From contig JBAOKB010000062.1 of the NCBI GenBank assembly GCA_037044905.1, positions 62,001 through 126,000 of the forward strand: a DNA stretch of 64,000 nt. Direction: 5' to 3'. The notes beneath the pieces are model-generated. The model saw only the letters and a list, made by a program, of their open reading frames with translations, was not told the origin of the DNA and did no database searches. The DNA is from Hortaea werneckii (taxonomy: Eukaryota; Ascomycota; Dothideomycetes; Mycosphaerellales; Teratosphaeriaceae). Below are positions 45,713 through 57,289 of the stretch, piece after piece (within the stretch, counting starts at the first letter, position 1; each line of letters begins with the position of its first letter). The translations under genes were made by a program, and so were the position numbers.

Positions 45713-47474
45713 TGTGGTCGTAGCAAGATGCTAGTGGGTTGCCAAAGGGTAATTGAAGCAGAAGTATACTTATCTTGCCAATAGGTATGCGTGCGTAATA
45801 TCCGTCAGCAGCCCCTTCAAGCCCACTACAGCTGCGTCACCTGTGCTACTCTGGCATGTAAGAAGATCGACATGATGGATGGACAAGGATTGCTGGCAGG
45901 CGCCGCTGAAAGCTTGGCTCCCGGGCTGAGATGCTGACATGCATAGGGCGGATCTGACATGCATCCAGCCCTCCGACGACTCGTTGTTTTGAAATAAGCG
46001 AGATCGCGTGGCAACAGGACATACAGGATTAAGGTCCAACATCAACTCAGCTGATGAACGTTACTGTGCTATGATTAAGAGGGTCCGGCTGTACTTTCTG
46101 ATTTCTTGTCAGTGGTCGCTTCCTCTTTCCTCGCTTTGAAGGGAGGCGATTCCCATCTCCTCGATCTGGCATTTATATTTGATGCATACAGTGCCGACTC
46201 CCATGCTTTCAAGTCTCTGGAAAGCAATACAAAGCTGTCGTAAGCGGTGCCAAAACGCAGGCCACGGCCTTCGATGAGAAAAATGCAGTTGAAAGTCCCA
46301 AGCAAAGTCGTCGTAGGGCGGCGAGGGCAGCGAGTGTTCGCATCCTGTCGTCTCTTAGGCTAGACGTCTTGTTTTGCTTGTAACGACAGACGCTTGATCC
46401 ACAGGCCAATTCTCACACCACTATACCCGCAAATCCGGTCACGTTGTCTCGTCTCAACCTTTGACATCTCATCTACAGCAATTGCCGACGAAAGAAAGAG
46501 CACCATGCAAGCAATGCTCGACGAACGTCTTTGTTTCGTTTCCGCCAGCGCAAGTCTTCAGTCAATTTTCTCCGGCGATCGTGTCGACAGACAAAGCCTA
46601 AGACTTCCTGCTACCCGAGCCGCTTTCGATAAGTGCGGTGTTCTCACCTTTCGCTGTCCGCCCCACCAGCTCACCTCGTGGCAAGCTCGACATGATTGCC
46701 GGTCTGAACAAACTCTCTCGGTGCTGGCGGTAACCACTGATGACTCGTCTTGGCTCTCAATCACCTTCTTTCCAGCTTCTTCGCCTCGCCTCATCGTTTT
46801 TGGCTCTTTGACGCAGCTTCTACAAACCCTTTACTTCACAGCGTCCTCATGACCATCATCTAGTTGCTGCCTTGGCTTGGCCGTCATCGCACGCTGCGCC
46901 GTGTTCCACATGTTGACAGAGTCCCCTTCCTATGCTGCGGACAATGCCAATGCCACCTGGAATATCACTTTCGCCCATCCCACCGGTACAACGTCTTCGT
47001 TCTATCTTCACAGCTCCTTTGGAGTATGTAAACAGGGACCGACACTTCGGCTTGCCCTTCAACTCTTGCGGTCATGTACAGAGAGGGCACCAGCCAATGA
47101 CGCCATCTCTCCATCCACCTTTGCCTCTCAAGCCACAGCTTTGATGCCGCTAAGGCATTGCTGCGCCTTCAAAACACTATCAAAGAGGGATAATAGCCGC
47201 ACAATCCATATCATCGCGGCGAGGCTGCTGTTGAGCTTGCCGATCACCATCCAGCTGATTGCCGATGGCTTGATATTAAGCAAAGCATGAAAGCCTGAAG
47301 CAGCGCTGAATGATGACTCCGCAGCACATCAATATCAGCTCAAGCCTTGAAGTCGTCTAGACGAAAGTCTCGGCTCACATTGCTCACTAACATTTACCCC
47401 AGATCCCTAGTTTGCAAAGCATCTCAAAGACTCAGGCTCCAGGCCACTTGTATTCTACAAGTACTATCGCGAGA
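45713..47474. other. intergenic, no supported gene
   Basis: Short frames on both strands between 46075 and 47300 lack domains, signal peptides or coherent splice sites. The immediate upstream part must contain the DOMON-b561 promoter. Confidence 0.45.
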
Positions 47475-48443
47475 CTATAGGAAAAGGCACAGCACGGTCG
47501 AGGCCACCACGACCCAAAGTGCCGCTCGCACTTTATTGGGGCTGCTGCTCGGTGCTGGACCGGTGCCCGGATTACTGGAATTCACCTCGTTCTCCCTGAA
47601 ACGTAGACACAGCGCGTGCGTCTCGGTGCCCGATACGACGGCGAGGTGGACGCGATTGAGCTCGCGCTCGATGAGAGTACGGTTGTCCGCGGAATAGACG
47701 CCCGAGATGAAGCCTCCTAGATGATACGCGCTGAGGTTGTCAAGTTCGTCAAGTTGCACATATTGCGCTGAGCGTATAAATGACGATGGTCAGCCTTCAT
47801 TCCGGCGGCAAATACTTTACTGGACGATCCTGTCCATGCTTGGCTGTCCTTGCGAATACATACCAACACCTGCGCTACCCCAACGTGAGGAGACGCTTGG
47901 ACAAGCTGGAATATCCTCGAATATTGCTGTTCCGTCTGGGGCCCCCAGTTGGCGGATGCACTCCAGATCAACAACCTCCGCACAATTGCCTGCACCGTTA
48001 TAAAGATTCGTCGCGGGGGTGGAAAAAGGCCAATACGTCAGCCCTCGGTCAAATTCGTACGCCAGAAGCTCGTTTTCATTATCAAATACAGAAGGTCGGG
48101 GGAGCCCTGAATCGGGCTGATCCGTCCAGTTCTCCGGCGGGACCAAGTCGTAGAATGTGAATAGAACACGAGGGTCGGGCGCCACTGTGGCGCTCTCGCC
48201 TTGCGCAGGGATCTCAGCAAGAGAGACGGTCAGATTCCACCATTGCACAGTAATGGACGGGCCAACCGCGAAGGATGTAGATGTGGAGAAGTTCGCGCTT
48301 TGACGAGCTGACGATATGTTGTACCATTGATTCAGCGGACTGAGGCTGGAGAAGGCGTCCCCAATGAATGCTCCGTACCAAGCGGAGACTGCAACACCAT
48401 TGCAGATGGCAAGGAAACAGGAGTGTAATAATTTCATGGTCAT
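47475..48443 (-). CDS. secreted GPI-anchored protein of unknown function
   Basis: Two exons, 48443-47864 and 47767-47475, are separated by a 96-bp intron with donor GTATGT, branch GGCTGAC and acceptor GCTCAG. The phase-1 join gives 290 residues. An alternative donor, GTAAAG, does not keep the frame. The signal peptide is MTMKLLHSCFLAICNGVAVS, and a second Met at residue 3 could be the start. The mature part has several N-glycosylation sites (YNIS, NFST, WNLT, ENWT). Four Cys are seen in the middle and near the C-terminus, including AGNCAEVVDLECIRQL. The C-terminus has a Ser/Pro stalk (SSNPGTGPAPSSSP) and the hydrophobic tail ALWVVVASTVLCLFL, typical of GPI attachment. No catalytic motif is seen. 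Confidence 0.8.
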
Positions 48444-48528
48444 TCAAGACTGACAAAGCTTACGAACCTGAGGGAAGAGATGATCAAGCGATGTATTTGT
48501 AGTGAGAGGCGCAGCGGCGGCGATGGCA

Positions 48529-48537
48529 TTTATAAAT
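48529..48537 (-). promoter_or_regulatory. putative TATA element
   Basis: TTTATAAAT lies about 90 bp upstream of the minus-strand ATG at 48443. Position and composition fit a TATA element. The rest of 48444-49224 holds the two divergent promoters and nothing else I can support. Confidence 0.4.
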
Positions 48538-49224
48538 TACGATCCTGTCTCAATATGTTGTCGCCTTGGCGGTTGTTGGCATGAATCCTGAATGCGGGGA
48601 CGGGGTATGCGGGGAGGTCATGCGTTTGTTACGCCAATGGGCTGGGATGAATAATGAACCTCCGTGGAGCCCCCGCATGGAAGAATAGGCTATGTTCAAC
48701 CTTGTACTACAGCACATCATCTTATGATGTCTTCTAGCAGTATGCTGCTGCTTTTGTATAGCTAGAGAGCCATAGGCAAACCTCTAGTATAATGTTCTTC
48801 TGCGACGCTACGATGATATATGCCGACAAAACATAGAGCCTGTCTCTGTCTAATCGTTTCTCAGGTTGGATGTCGAAGTGGCGGTCCAAGTCCACGTTTC
48901 AATGAATAAATTATTTGACAACTCATGCAAGCATTGGCCGACAGTTTGAGACGAGTTCCATACCAGTATGCCCTCCATGGCCGCCGAGTGACGCCAATTG
49001 CAGGCCAAACCGACAAGCGAATCAAGAGGAATCATGCTGAAAGTGGCGCAGTCAAGCGAAGCAGGCTGTGCCATTGGTCCATCGCGCAGCCTTGCAGCAC
49101 ACAGCCCGTCCTGCTTATCTTGGTGATCCATTTCCTCTCCTCGACTTTTTTCCACTTTTCAACGCGCAATCCAAGAATTGGGCATAATAGCAGACGTCAA
49201 CTTCATTTAGAATTGGCAGATTGA

Positions 49225-50583
49225 ATGGTGTCAAGGCGTACCTTTGGCTTCAGTGACAGCAATCAACAATATGTCAACGGCGACATGCGACTAATCAACA
49301 CCGAGACACTCGAAATACATGAGTTCTTGCCTGCCGACATTCCTCGCTATGCCATTTTGTCGCACCGGTGGCAGGAAGAAGAGGTCAGCTTCAAGCAGTA
49401 CACCAAGAGACAGAAGTATCCCGAGATCCAGCGGCTCAAAGGCTTCGCCAAGATCGAGCAATTCTGTCGAATAGCGCGAGAGCGAAGGATGGAGTGGGCC
49501 TGGATTGACACTTGCTGCATCGATTCCCGTAGCAGTGCTGAGCTGTCCGAGGCCATCAACTCGATGTGGAGGTGGTATGCCGATGCCGCCGAGTGCTACA
49601 TTTATCTCTGCGACGTACACATGCAGGACGAATTTTCGGATGTTCTGGCTCAAGTGGAACGAAGCGAGTGGTTCACGCGGGGCTGGACGCTGCAGGAGCT
49701 CCTTGCTCCCCGCTTCCGTGTCTTATTCACCGCAAAGTGGGTAAAGATCGGGTTCGTGAAATCTTGGCCAGACTATCAAATCTCCAGATCATCTGGCAAG
49801 GGTTTCTCGAACAACGAAGAATGCTCGCAAAGCCTCGAGCATAAGGTCTCACGCATAGCAAATGTCCCGCTGTCTTGCTTGGTATCTCTTAGTGTGGAAT
49901 CATTCAGCGTTGGCGAACGTCTATCCTGGTCTGCCAATCGCAGGACTTCGCGTCCGGAAGATGTGGCTTACTCTCTGATGGGAATTCTGGGTGTAAATAT
50001 GCCGCTGCTCTATGGGGAAGGTGAACAGAAGGCTTTTATAAGGCTTCAATTAGAGCTACTCAAGAGATCAAACGACACCAGTCTATTTGCTTGGGACTTC
50101 CATGAAGACAGCAAACTTATAAGTGGGGGTTTACTTGCGCTGTCTCCTGCCAATTTCGCGAGATTTCATCGCGGCCCGAATGAGTACCATTACCACTGGA
50201 TCTCCGCGCTGTTGCCTTTCCAGGAGTCTGAAGTCTCTCGAGCGCCTGTCCTGGCTCCTACCATGATGACGAACCGCGGACTCTACCTAAAGGCGGAAGC
50301 CTACCGAATGCACTCGCACAAAGCTTCCTGGGGTCGTGTCTTATGGTGCATCCCGCTATCGAGACAACGGCGTGCTATCCTCCTGGCACATCCAGCGGGT
50401 CTGGATCCCAGATGTACACCAGTTTCAGCCACGCGCACATTTTTGTTAGGTCTGGATGTCTCAAGCGAGAAAGGGTTATTTCTTCTCGACTCGGCGACAG
50501 CAGAAATTTCCGATACCGAAGATTTCGACGCGAGCTTGTCTCTCGAGGTTTGCGAGTTTTACGTCGAACAAGATTACGTGTGA
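49225..50583 (+). CDS. HET-domain protein, HET-E/D type
   Basis: It is a single exon of 452 residues from ATG 49225. A second in-frame ATG at 49285 begins MRLINTETLEIHEFLPADIP, the usual start of this subfamily, so the true protein may be 432 residues. The HET domain shows YAILSHRWQEEEVSFKQY, EWAWIDTCCIDSRSSAELSE, INSMWRWYADAAECYIYLCD and WFTRGWTLQELLAPRFRVLF. The following conserved block is RRTSRPEDVAYSLMGILGVN, then MPLLYGEGEQKAFIRLQLEL. There is no NACHT or WD40 part, so this is the short form. The family mediates heterokaryon incompatibility or related defence-like responses. It differs in subfamily from the HET protein at 34468. No splice sites are needed. Confidence 0.92.
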   Translation: MVSRRTFGFSDSNQQYVNGDMRLINTETLEIHEFLPADIPRYAILSHRWQEEEVSFKQYTKRQKYPEIQRLKGFAKIEQFCRIARERRMEWAWIDTCCIDSRSSAELSEAINSMWRWYADAAECYIYLCDVHMQDEFSDVLAQVERSEWFTRGWTLQELLAPRFRVLFTAKWVKIGFVKSWPDYQISRSSGKGFSNNEECSQSLEHKVSRIANVPLSCLVSLSVESFSVGERLSWSANRRTSRPEDVAYSLMGILGVNMPLLYGEGEQKAFIRLQLELLKRSNDTSLFAWDFHEDSKLISGGLLALSPANFARFHRGPNEYHYHWISALLPFQESEVSRAPVLAPTMMTNRGLYLKAEAYRMHSHKASWGRVLWCIPLSRQRRAILLAHPAGLDPRCTPVSATRTFLLGLDVSSEKGLFLLDSATAEISDTEDFDASLSLEVCEFYVEQDYV

Positions 50584-51161
50584 TTAACTTCTGTTGGTGT
50601 AAAATGGAATGGCCTCGTCGCAGAGCTAAGACGTCCGAAGGGCGGCCAAGGTAATTACTGTCGCTGCTACTTGAAGATGCAATCAAGTCATACACGACTG
50701 TTTAATGCTCCTTCAAGACATCGACAGGTGGATTGAAGCGATGTCCACTCCTGTGCGACAGCTCTCGAATATTCCACGATGCGCTATGACTCTGAAGAGA
50801 ACGCGTGCACTGGTGCAGCTAGCTACTGAGCTTCGCAAAATTAGTACTCAGCCTTTGGGCCATTCGCATTATATGCTCTCGGCACTCTCATGCCGATTAG
50901 AACAGATGTAGAGAAGAGCGCACAGTTGACGGCAATCATCAATCCAGCCTTTACGTCCTGAAAATGGGTCATCAACCCAATGACTGCTCTTAGCTAGTAA
51001 GCTGGCAATTTCTACATCCCTTTGACGCTCTTCTTTCAATTTGAACCTTGCGCTTTGATCCTACATGCAATCCGCCGTCAAGTACTTTGGTCGCGCGAGC
51101 GTCGGCTGCACTTCCTGTTCAGAGCTCAGAAGTTCCCTGCGTCTTCATTGCTTCAAACAAG

Positions 51162-53264
51162 CTAACAGCGGTCTTTCTCTATTAGTGCAACTGGTCCGAC
51201 ATACAGGTGCCTCCCTCTGACCACGTAGTACACCAGTGCAACGCAGAGCACCCCAACAAACATGACGCTTGCATAATTGAGTGTCTCACGGTCGACCTCC
51301 TTGGTCAGAGGGAAGAACGCAAAGATAAAAAGCGGTAAGATGAAACAAACAGCAATGATGTTAATTGCAAGCCCATACCTGCCCAGAGACCATCGTCGTG
51401 ACGGGAGAGGTGCTCCGAAAAGTCGACGCCAGATGAGTGTGCCGATAGTAACTAGGTATGAACCCAGGATTGCGACAGCTCCGAGAGAGCTGATAGATCG
51501 AAGGGCGGTCGTAGAACCGATGTTGATCAGCGAGAGAAGTAGAACGACAACAAATGACACGACCACAGCCCGGAGCGGAATGTTCCAGCCAGGTTGTACC
51601 TGTTGGACACCGTCAGCATAAGTGATCAGCACGTTATTGTTGCAGTCAGTCTACCTTCTCCAGCCAGCTGGACGCTGGAAGTCCTCTATCTCTAGCAAAA
51701 GACCACAGCTGGCGACTCGCCGTCGCAACTTCGCTGAAGCAGCAAGATACTAGAAGGATGATGACGATGGCGACCATGACTGACGAAGCCGCTTTGCTTC
51801 CCGTGGCGTTGTAGAAGATTTGGACGAACGGCTCTCCGGTCCTAGTCTGGAGTACCTCCTCGATGTTTCCAGAGCAAAAGGCCAAAGTGAGGATGACCAG
51901 GAGGCCGAGGCAAGCCTTTGGAGCGACAGACCACATGATGACCTTAGGCAGAGTGATCGATGCGTCGTGAAGCTCTTCGGCTGTCGAGATAGTCAGCGCT
52001 TTCGAGGACCCACAGAGCGATGGAGTCCTGATCTACCCATGTGGACCGTGCAGTCATAACCGATCAAGACATTGAGTGGTGTCACCATTCCTACCAGTGC
52101 CGCAAGTCCCTTGGTGTCCCAGCCTCCAACGTTAGTATAGTCGAAAAGCGCAGTGTTTACCGGCTTTGATGGAGCCATTGCCCAGAGTGGAATCACAACG
52201 ACGAGTACTCCGCAAAGGTGGAGACACAGCAGAATCCCTAGATCAGGGCACATTAGCATTCAGCTATTCAAGCGATGGGCTACCCACCATGAACTCACCT
52301 TCGATGAGTGGCAGCTTGACCGCTAGAACCGTGTTGAAGACGACAGAGGATGACACTACCGCGATGGTGAGGAGTGTCTGATGCCATCTCTCGGGCACAT
52401 ACGACTCATTATTCAATGAAATGAGCGCTTGAATGAGCCCACCGACCATGAAGCACACACCAGCAAGATAGACTTGCCAGCCGATGGCCGAAAGCCAGCC
52501 TGCAAAGACCTGTCAGTGATGCTGTAACGGCTATCGATATCTTGAACGCACTTGCCGACAAGATATGAGAGTGGCTTTTGTACTTTGGGCGACCCCTGTG
52601 GACGATGTGAAGACGTATCAGCTGCTATTGCGCAGAAGAGTCGCTGATTGCAACGTAGGCACTTACTAATTCTGACACCCAATGATATCTTGACCAGTCG
52701 AGTCAGCTAAAGCCCCACGGCTAAAGAATCGAGGGAATGAGAAGCAGCCAGCTCAATTAGTGGAACTCCTCGGATTCTATCCAGCAGGTTCAGGCAGGGA
52801 CTCACTTACTGTCCTCCAGCTGTTGGCGACCTAGAAACAGTCAACTTTCGTCCTGGCCATGTGCTCGACACGAGCGGACTGACATAGATGCTAGCTCGGC
52901 TAGACTGGCGTACACGAAGAGCATACCGCAGGCGTCGACGAGGAAACCTGTTTTCTTAGCGCTGCCCTCCTACACATCTATAATCACATCCTTACCCCAA
53001 AACAGGTTCGGCGTGCCGCCGTCGACCAGAATGAGTTTAAACAATACCAATAATACCTCCCACGATGCCATTACAGTACTGGCAAATCCCAGCATCGTGA
53101 TGAATCTGAAGTTACGCTGTACCGTCATTAGCCTTCAATATTGCCTGTGACATCTGCGTCCCAGCTTTTCGAATTACCCGCAACACTTGCGTCTTGCCCA
53201 GGATCTTCATATCTCTTGCGTCGGCCGCTGTGCCTCTGTATTTCGTTGGCACTGAAGATGACAT
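51162..53264 (-). CDS. amino acid/GABA-type permease (APC superfamily), ten exons
   Basis: Exons are 53264-53178, 53116-52996, 52947-52884, 52830-52810, 52688-52667, 52595-52556, 52499-52299, 52237-52037, 51980-51655 and 51599-51162. All join in phase to 506 residues. It is a polytopic permease for amino acids, GABA or choline-like substrates. Diagnostic blocks are KILGKTQVLRRNFRFITMLG, ASTVMASWEVLL, SMSPTAGGQYHWVSE, KPLSYLVGWLSAIGWQVYLA, NVLIGYDCTVHMAEELHDAS and FARDRGLPASSWLEKV. Exons 4 and 5 are only 21 and 22 nt. Intron 6 (52555-52500) uses a GC donor (GCAAGT). The ATG at 53264 is the most family-like start, but the frame is open upstream to 53558. The substrate cannot be told from sequence. 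Confidence 0.88.
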
Positions 53265-54635
53265 CTCTAACCCCGGGCTCGCGATCGTAGGTAGTGATAG
53301 CGGAATCGCCTTTGTTGTCCAAATTTTCGCTGCAGCCGCTTGACAGAGTAAATAAATTTGAATACGCTCTGAAAAAATGGTCAAGCTGTAGTATTGTGTC
53401 AAGATTGAAAAACAGAAAATGGCAGGAAAGAGTAAACACTGGTGTAGTGCACGCCAGAAGCCCAGCATCACCCCTCCCTTTGACTGATAAGGTACTGTAC
53501 GCTCATTCCTACGGATCCTACAATACTTCACCGGACGACGTGCTGCACGGCGACCCAAGAAGGTGTATGCTGCACGACTCCAATACGCTTTTGGACTTCA
53601 CTAACCGATGGTGGCAACAGTAGATTGCATTTGCGGGGTGTATATGCAGCTTGGATGCACGACGTGCGCAGCAAGCGACCAATGCAGGCGTGCATGCAGA
53701 GTGCCGGGACTTGCAGCAACCACAGGCGTCATGGCATGTTCATCCTTTGCCGCAATGCAACAGCCCACCGTCACACTTCAGTTTTCGTCCCAGCTGTCAC
53801 CTGGAGCATATGTTAGATCCTTTGCAGATGTGATTTCTTTCCGAAATTCGCCAATAGCTTCCTGCTCTATGCTGTACGTCTTTCGCCAGGAAATCCGGCG
53901 TATTAACGCCGCGAAAGATTCTCCTTTGACCGATAGACATGTACGAAGGGTATCTGCTACTGTTCTGCCTAGTAAAGCCTTCTCCTCTCTTTGCTCAACG
54001 TTCAATTCTTATTCTCCTGCAGGTAAGGTAAGACCATATCTGGGGATTGCATCGGATGAGACACCGCCTGGGGTCAAATTGGGGCATTGCGAGGTCTAAT
54101 GTTTTCGACCATTCGTTTTCCTCCTCGTCCAAGAGCTGAGATTGAATCTCAGGGAACAAGCCAGCCGAGGGTCAGTTGTTACTACTCTACAATTGAGTAC
54201 ACAAGATCTTATTCAACGCGGCCTCGATCGTATACTTATGCGTAAGCTAATCAAGTAGATTTGTTGTGCGAGTTGCTCAGTCTGGGCATAGATTTCAGGT
54301 TGCACAAGAGCGCGATAGCAAGCCAGGAACAACATTCGACAGGGTACCTATGATGTTCTCGGGCGATCCTGCTGCTTTGTCTTATCGGAATTGCTTGCAT
54401 GTGCTTAGCGTATCCGTCTCACATGTAGCGAGAGCTACACCGTTCTAAGCGTAATCTATATGATTTGTTCTGCTCTCGCTCTAGATAGGACGAGTCCTTC
54501 TAGTGCGGTCCCTATCTAAGCTTTCAAACGGTCAGCGAAAGGTCTTGAGCGTATCTCTTTAGCCCGGCGGTAGACTCACGAACGTGATATGGGTTGCAAC
54601 TATCCGAAGGAAAAAAAAAAAGGAAAAGTAAGGAA
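53265..54635. other. intergenic, no supported gene
   Basis: It contains the permease 5' flank. A plus-strand frame at 53608-54099 has no domain, and I do not support it. A poly-A run lies near 54609. Confidence 0.45.
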
Positions 54636-55450
54636 TCAATTTGAAAACCATTTGGACTTCATTTCGTTGAACATTCCATCTAGCTGCCCTTTCTTGAATA
54701 ATTGTTTTCGAAAATTCCCATCATCTCCGTCCCTACAATAGAAGAGAACGTTACGCTCGCGCACAACACATTCGGAGATGATGTTGTAGGTAGCCGTAAC
54801 GATAGCTTCGGGGTAGCCAAGGCCGCCTAGGCGATCAACGTTAATGTCAGTATTGTAGGCATCGGTGGCGGCTGGGAGAGGTCGGAAGCGGCAGGCATAG
54901 TTGGCGGCGCGGAAGCGGTCGTCTTTGAGGAACTTGTACGGCGCGCTACGAAAGAGAGAATTGTACACTGAGTTCGGATGTTTAGCATTACCCAATTGAA
55001 TTAATGGAAGCAACTGTTTGACACGATTTTATCTTCACCAACACGCGCCTTCCATGCGCCAGAATGAAGTGAGCTGAAGACAGAGCCTTTACTTAGGCGG
55101 CGCGGGCCGTGAGAACGGTGTTTGCGGCCGCCCTGGGTGTTGTTTGAGTCCGTTCTTCTGTCTTCCAGCCTGCAGCGCTGTACATGGAGACGATCGAGTC
55201 CACAGATTGATTAATTGCCTGAATTGAGAACAGCCTCCATTGTCGCAAGCGTTGCCAACTCAAGACAAGGACGCGTACGCGGACTCTGATCTACGATGTA
55301 TTTCAGCCGCATATGATTGAGGACCCCGTTATGCGAGAGCTTGAATTTGTCTTGACAGTACTTGGACCACTGTAGAAACCACAGATGGCCGTCCTGCTGC
55401 TCGTCTAACGCCATCTCCAAAGCGTTTGATACCGTCCGATACGGCGCCAG
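54636..55450 (-). pseudogene. possible decayed or multi-exon gene, unrecognised
   Basis: The frame 55013-54636 (125 codons) reads like protein (YNSLFRSAPYKFLKDDRF, GYPEAIVTATYNIISECVV). However, it begins at a TTG directly after AAACAG, which resembles a splice acceptor rather than a start. Upstream, 55447-55211 carries another protein-like frame (LWFLQWSKYCQDKFKLSHNG, VLNHMRLKYIVDQSPRTRPC). A third frame lies between them (AINQSVDSIVSMYSAAGWKT). I could not connect them with in-phase splice sites, so this may be a broken gene. No family is recognised. Confidence 0.35.
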
Positions 55451-55737
55451 AAGCTTTCATCGCATTCATGAGGAAGATGCTTGCATGGCTATTGGAGGAG
55501 AGACAGAGCGCCGAGCAGCTGTTTGGCGATGCTTGGCTGAATAGTTGAGTCGGTATATTTACCCAGAAAATCACCCATGTGAGGAAGCAGCATTAGCATA
55601 GCATTGTGGAGCGTTTTTCTTTTCAGGCTTGCAGGCATTCGATCTGCACGCCAGATGGCCGTCCGTCGCTGCTCCGTACCTTAGTCGGTGCGCAAGCCGG
55701 ATGGATATAGCTATCACATACCTGTAATGTAGCATCA

Positions 55738-56409
55738 TCACCCAATCGCTGTAACCAACCCAACAACCCCTCCCAACCCAATCAAGATCGACCGACACAT
55801 ATTCAACCTCCCAAACTTCCCTAGCAACTCCTTCGCCCTCCGATCATCCTCCTCACTCCCGTCCCTCAAAGTCCTCTCTTGAGGCCCACTAACATCCCTC
55901 CACTGTCCAACACCCTCTCCCCTCCCATTCACGGAATCCAGCGCGCTTCTACCCCCCGGCGTCGCATCTCCACGCTTACCCGCCTCCTCGCTCCTCGCAC
56001 CCCCGAGATCAGCATTCAACTTGATCAAAGCGAAGTTCGTCGGAATCATGACCTTAGCCGTGAAAGGCGCAATACCGAACGTCAACGCGGCCGCGAGCAA
56101 ATAACCCCGGAATTTCGCATTACCGAGCACCACCCGTATCGCTTCGTCGAGCGCTCTCGACGCCAGCGTCGGGGGCGAGGAGATGTACGCCAAGTACGCA
56201 AACCCGGCGCTGGAGATGAAGGAAGCAGGCGGGAAGAGATGCGAGCCCCGACTGAAGAGCCAGCGGATCTGGGGCAGAGAGCGGGAAGCGGGTTGGGATT
56301 GGAGGGTGGGGATGTCGAAGAGGGAGAGGCTGGCGATGCCGCCGGAGGCGATCAGGGCGGTGGAGATGCTGAGGGTTTGGATGAGGGTTGTTGATGGGGT
56401 GGTGGACAT
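55738..56409 (-). CDS. DUF1772 (anthrone oxygenase-like) membrane protein
   Basis: It is a single exon of 223 residues from ATG 56409. There are four hydrophobic segments: LIQTLSISTALIASGGIASL, PPASFISSAGFAYLAYIS, GYLLAAALTFGIAPFTAKVM (followed by IPTNFALIKLNADL) and CRSILIGLGGVVGLVTAIG. The conserved pattern of a Thr/Pro/Asn-rich turn after the third helix (VMIPTNFALI) fits the DUF1772 family. That family includes small integral-membrane anthrone oxygenases of polyketide pathways and many members of unknown role. A charged loop of about 60 residues precedes the last helix. No polyketide synthase lies in this window, so a biosynthetic role is not supported by context. Confidence 0.75.
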   Translation of the reverse strand: MSTTPSTTLIQTLSISTALIASGGIASLSLFDIPTLQSQPASRSLPQIRWLFSRGSHLFPPASFISSAGFAYLAYISSPPTLASRALDEAIRVVLGNAKFRGYLLAAALTFGIAPFTAKVMIPTNFALIKLNADLGGARSEEAGKRGDATPGGRSALDSVNGRGEGVGQWRDVSGPQERTLRDGSEEDDRRAKELLGKFGRLNMCRSILIGLGGVVGLVTAIG

Positions 56410-57289
56410 GTTGGATATGGATGGCTGTTGGGTGCAATTATATCCGGGTTTGTTTGATTGCTAGGTCTGGAAGTGGGGAGTTCTTTGCCGGATGTGGCTT
56501 AAAGCTAGCCTCGCATATAGATGCTCGGAAAGCCGAACGCAAGTACGACTGACCAAAGTTCTCTGAGACCCGATGCATTATATACATCTCAAAGAGCATT
56601 CATTGTCCTGGTGATGGGACGGCGTCAGATGACGTCAGAATCCCTCCCCAAAAGCCGGGCGTTGCTAGGTCCGCAAATCCCGGGGGGAGCACAGTAAGAC
56701 TTCGCCGGCCATCTGGAATGCGACACGGTGCACATAATGGACATTTTGGCGAAATCTTTCGGTCTGTTGCCGATGCAGCGAAGTTATGCGGTAAGCAGCA
56801 AATAGATTGGAAAGGTGAGCGTGAGATTTACAGTAGTGATCCTTTTTCTGCCGGATCGCGAACAAAATTCCACCTCAGCTTGAATAATTCCTGTCCACGC
56901 CCTGTTTGGCCTTTTCCCCCTGAATTTCGCGGTCCCGTACAATGCTATCGCCTGTTCGCGATAGATATTGACACAAAAACTTGCGCTGATCGCGGCACGT
57001 AACTAGAATCGCCGTTCACCACAACGCCTGCCGAATTGAGTACAGGACAGCTTTATTCTCATCTTCTTCCAATCCAAACGGCCGTCCGTACTACCCATGA
57101 GCACACCCTTCGATTTCATACCACGATCGGGATTGTGGGAATTACTGGGCTCTTAAGGTGACAGCTCCTCGCTTATAGGCCAGTCAATGGACGCGTGCTA
57201 GCAGATGGCTCCTCCAACAACCCGATCGAAAACCTGAAGCACAAAACCAACGAAATGCGGTGAACCTGCAATAAGCACCGCTCTAAGCG
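56410..57289. other. intergenic, no supported gene
   Basis: It contains the promoter of the DUF1772 gene. Short frames show no domain. Confidence 0.45.

Noticed and set aside
53112..53558. Long 5' extension of the permease frame, and an overlapping frame reading NLDNKGDSAITTYDREPG
   Set aside because: The family-like N-terminus starts at the Met of MSSSVPTKYRGTAADARD. The extension and the other frame lack an ATG in a good place or a compatible splice.
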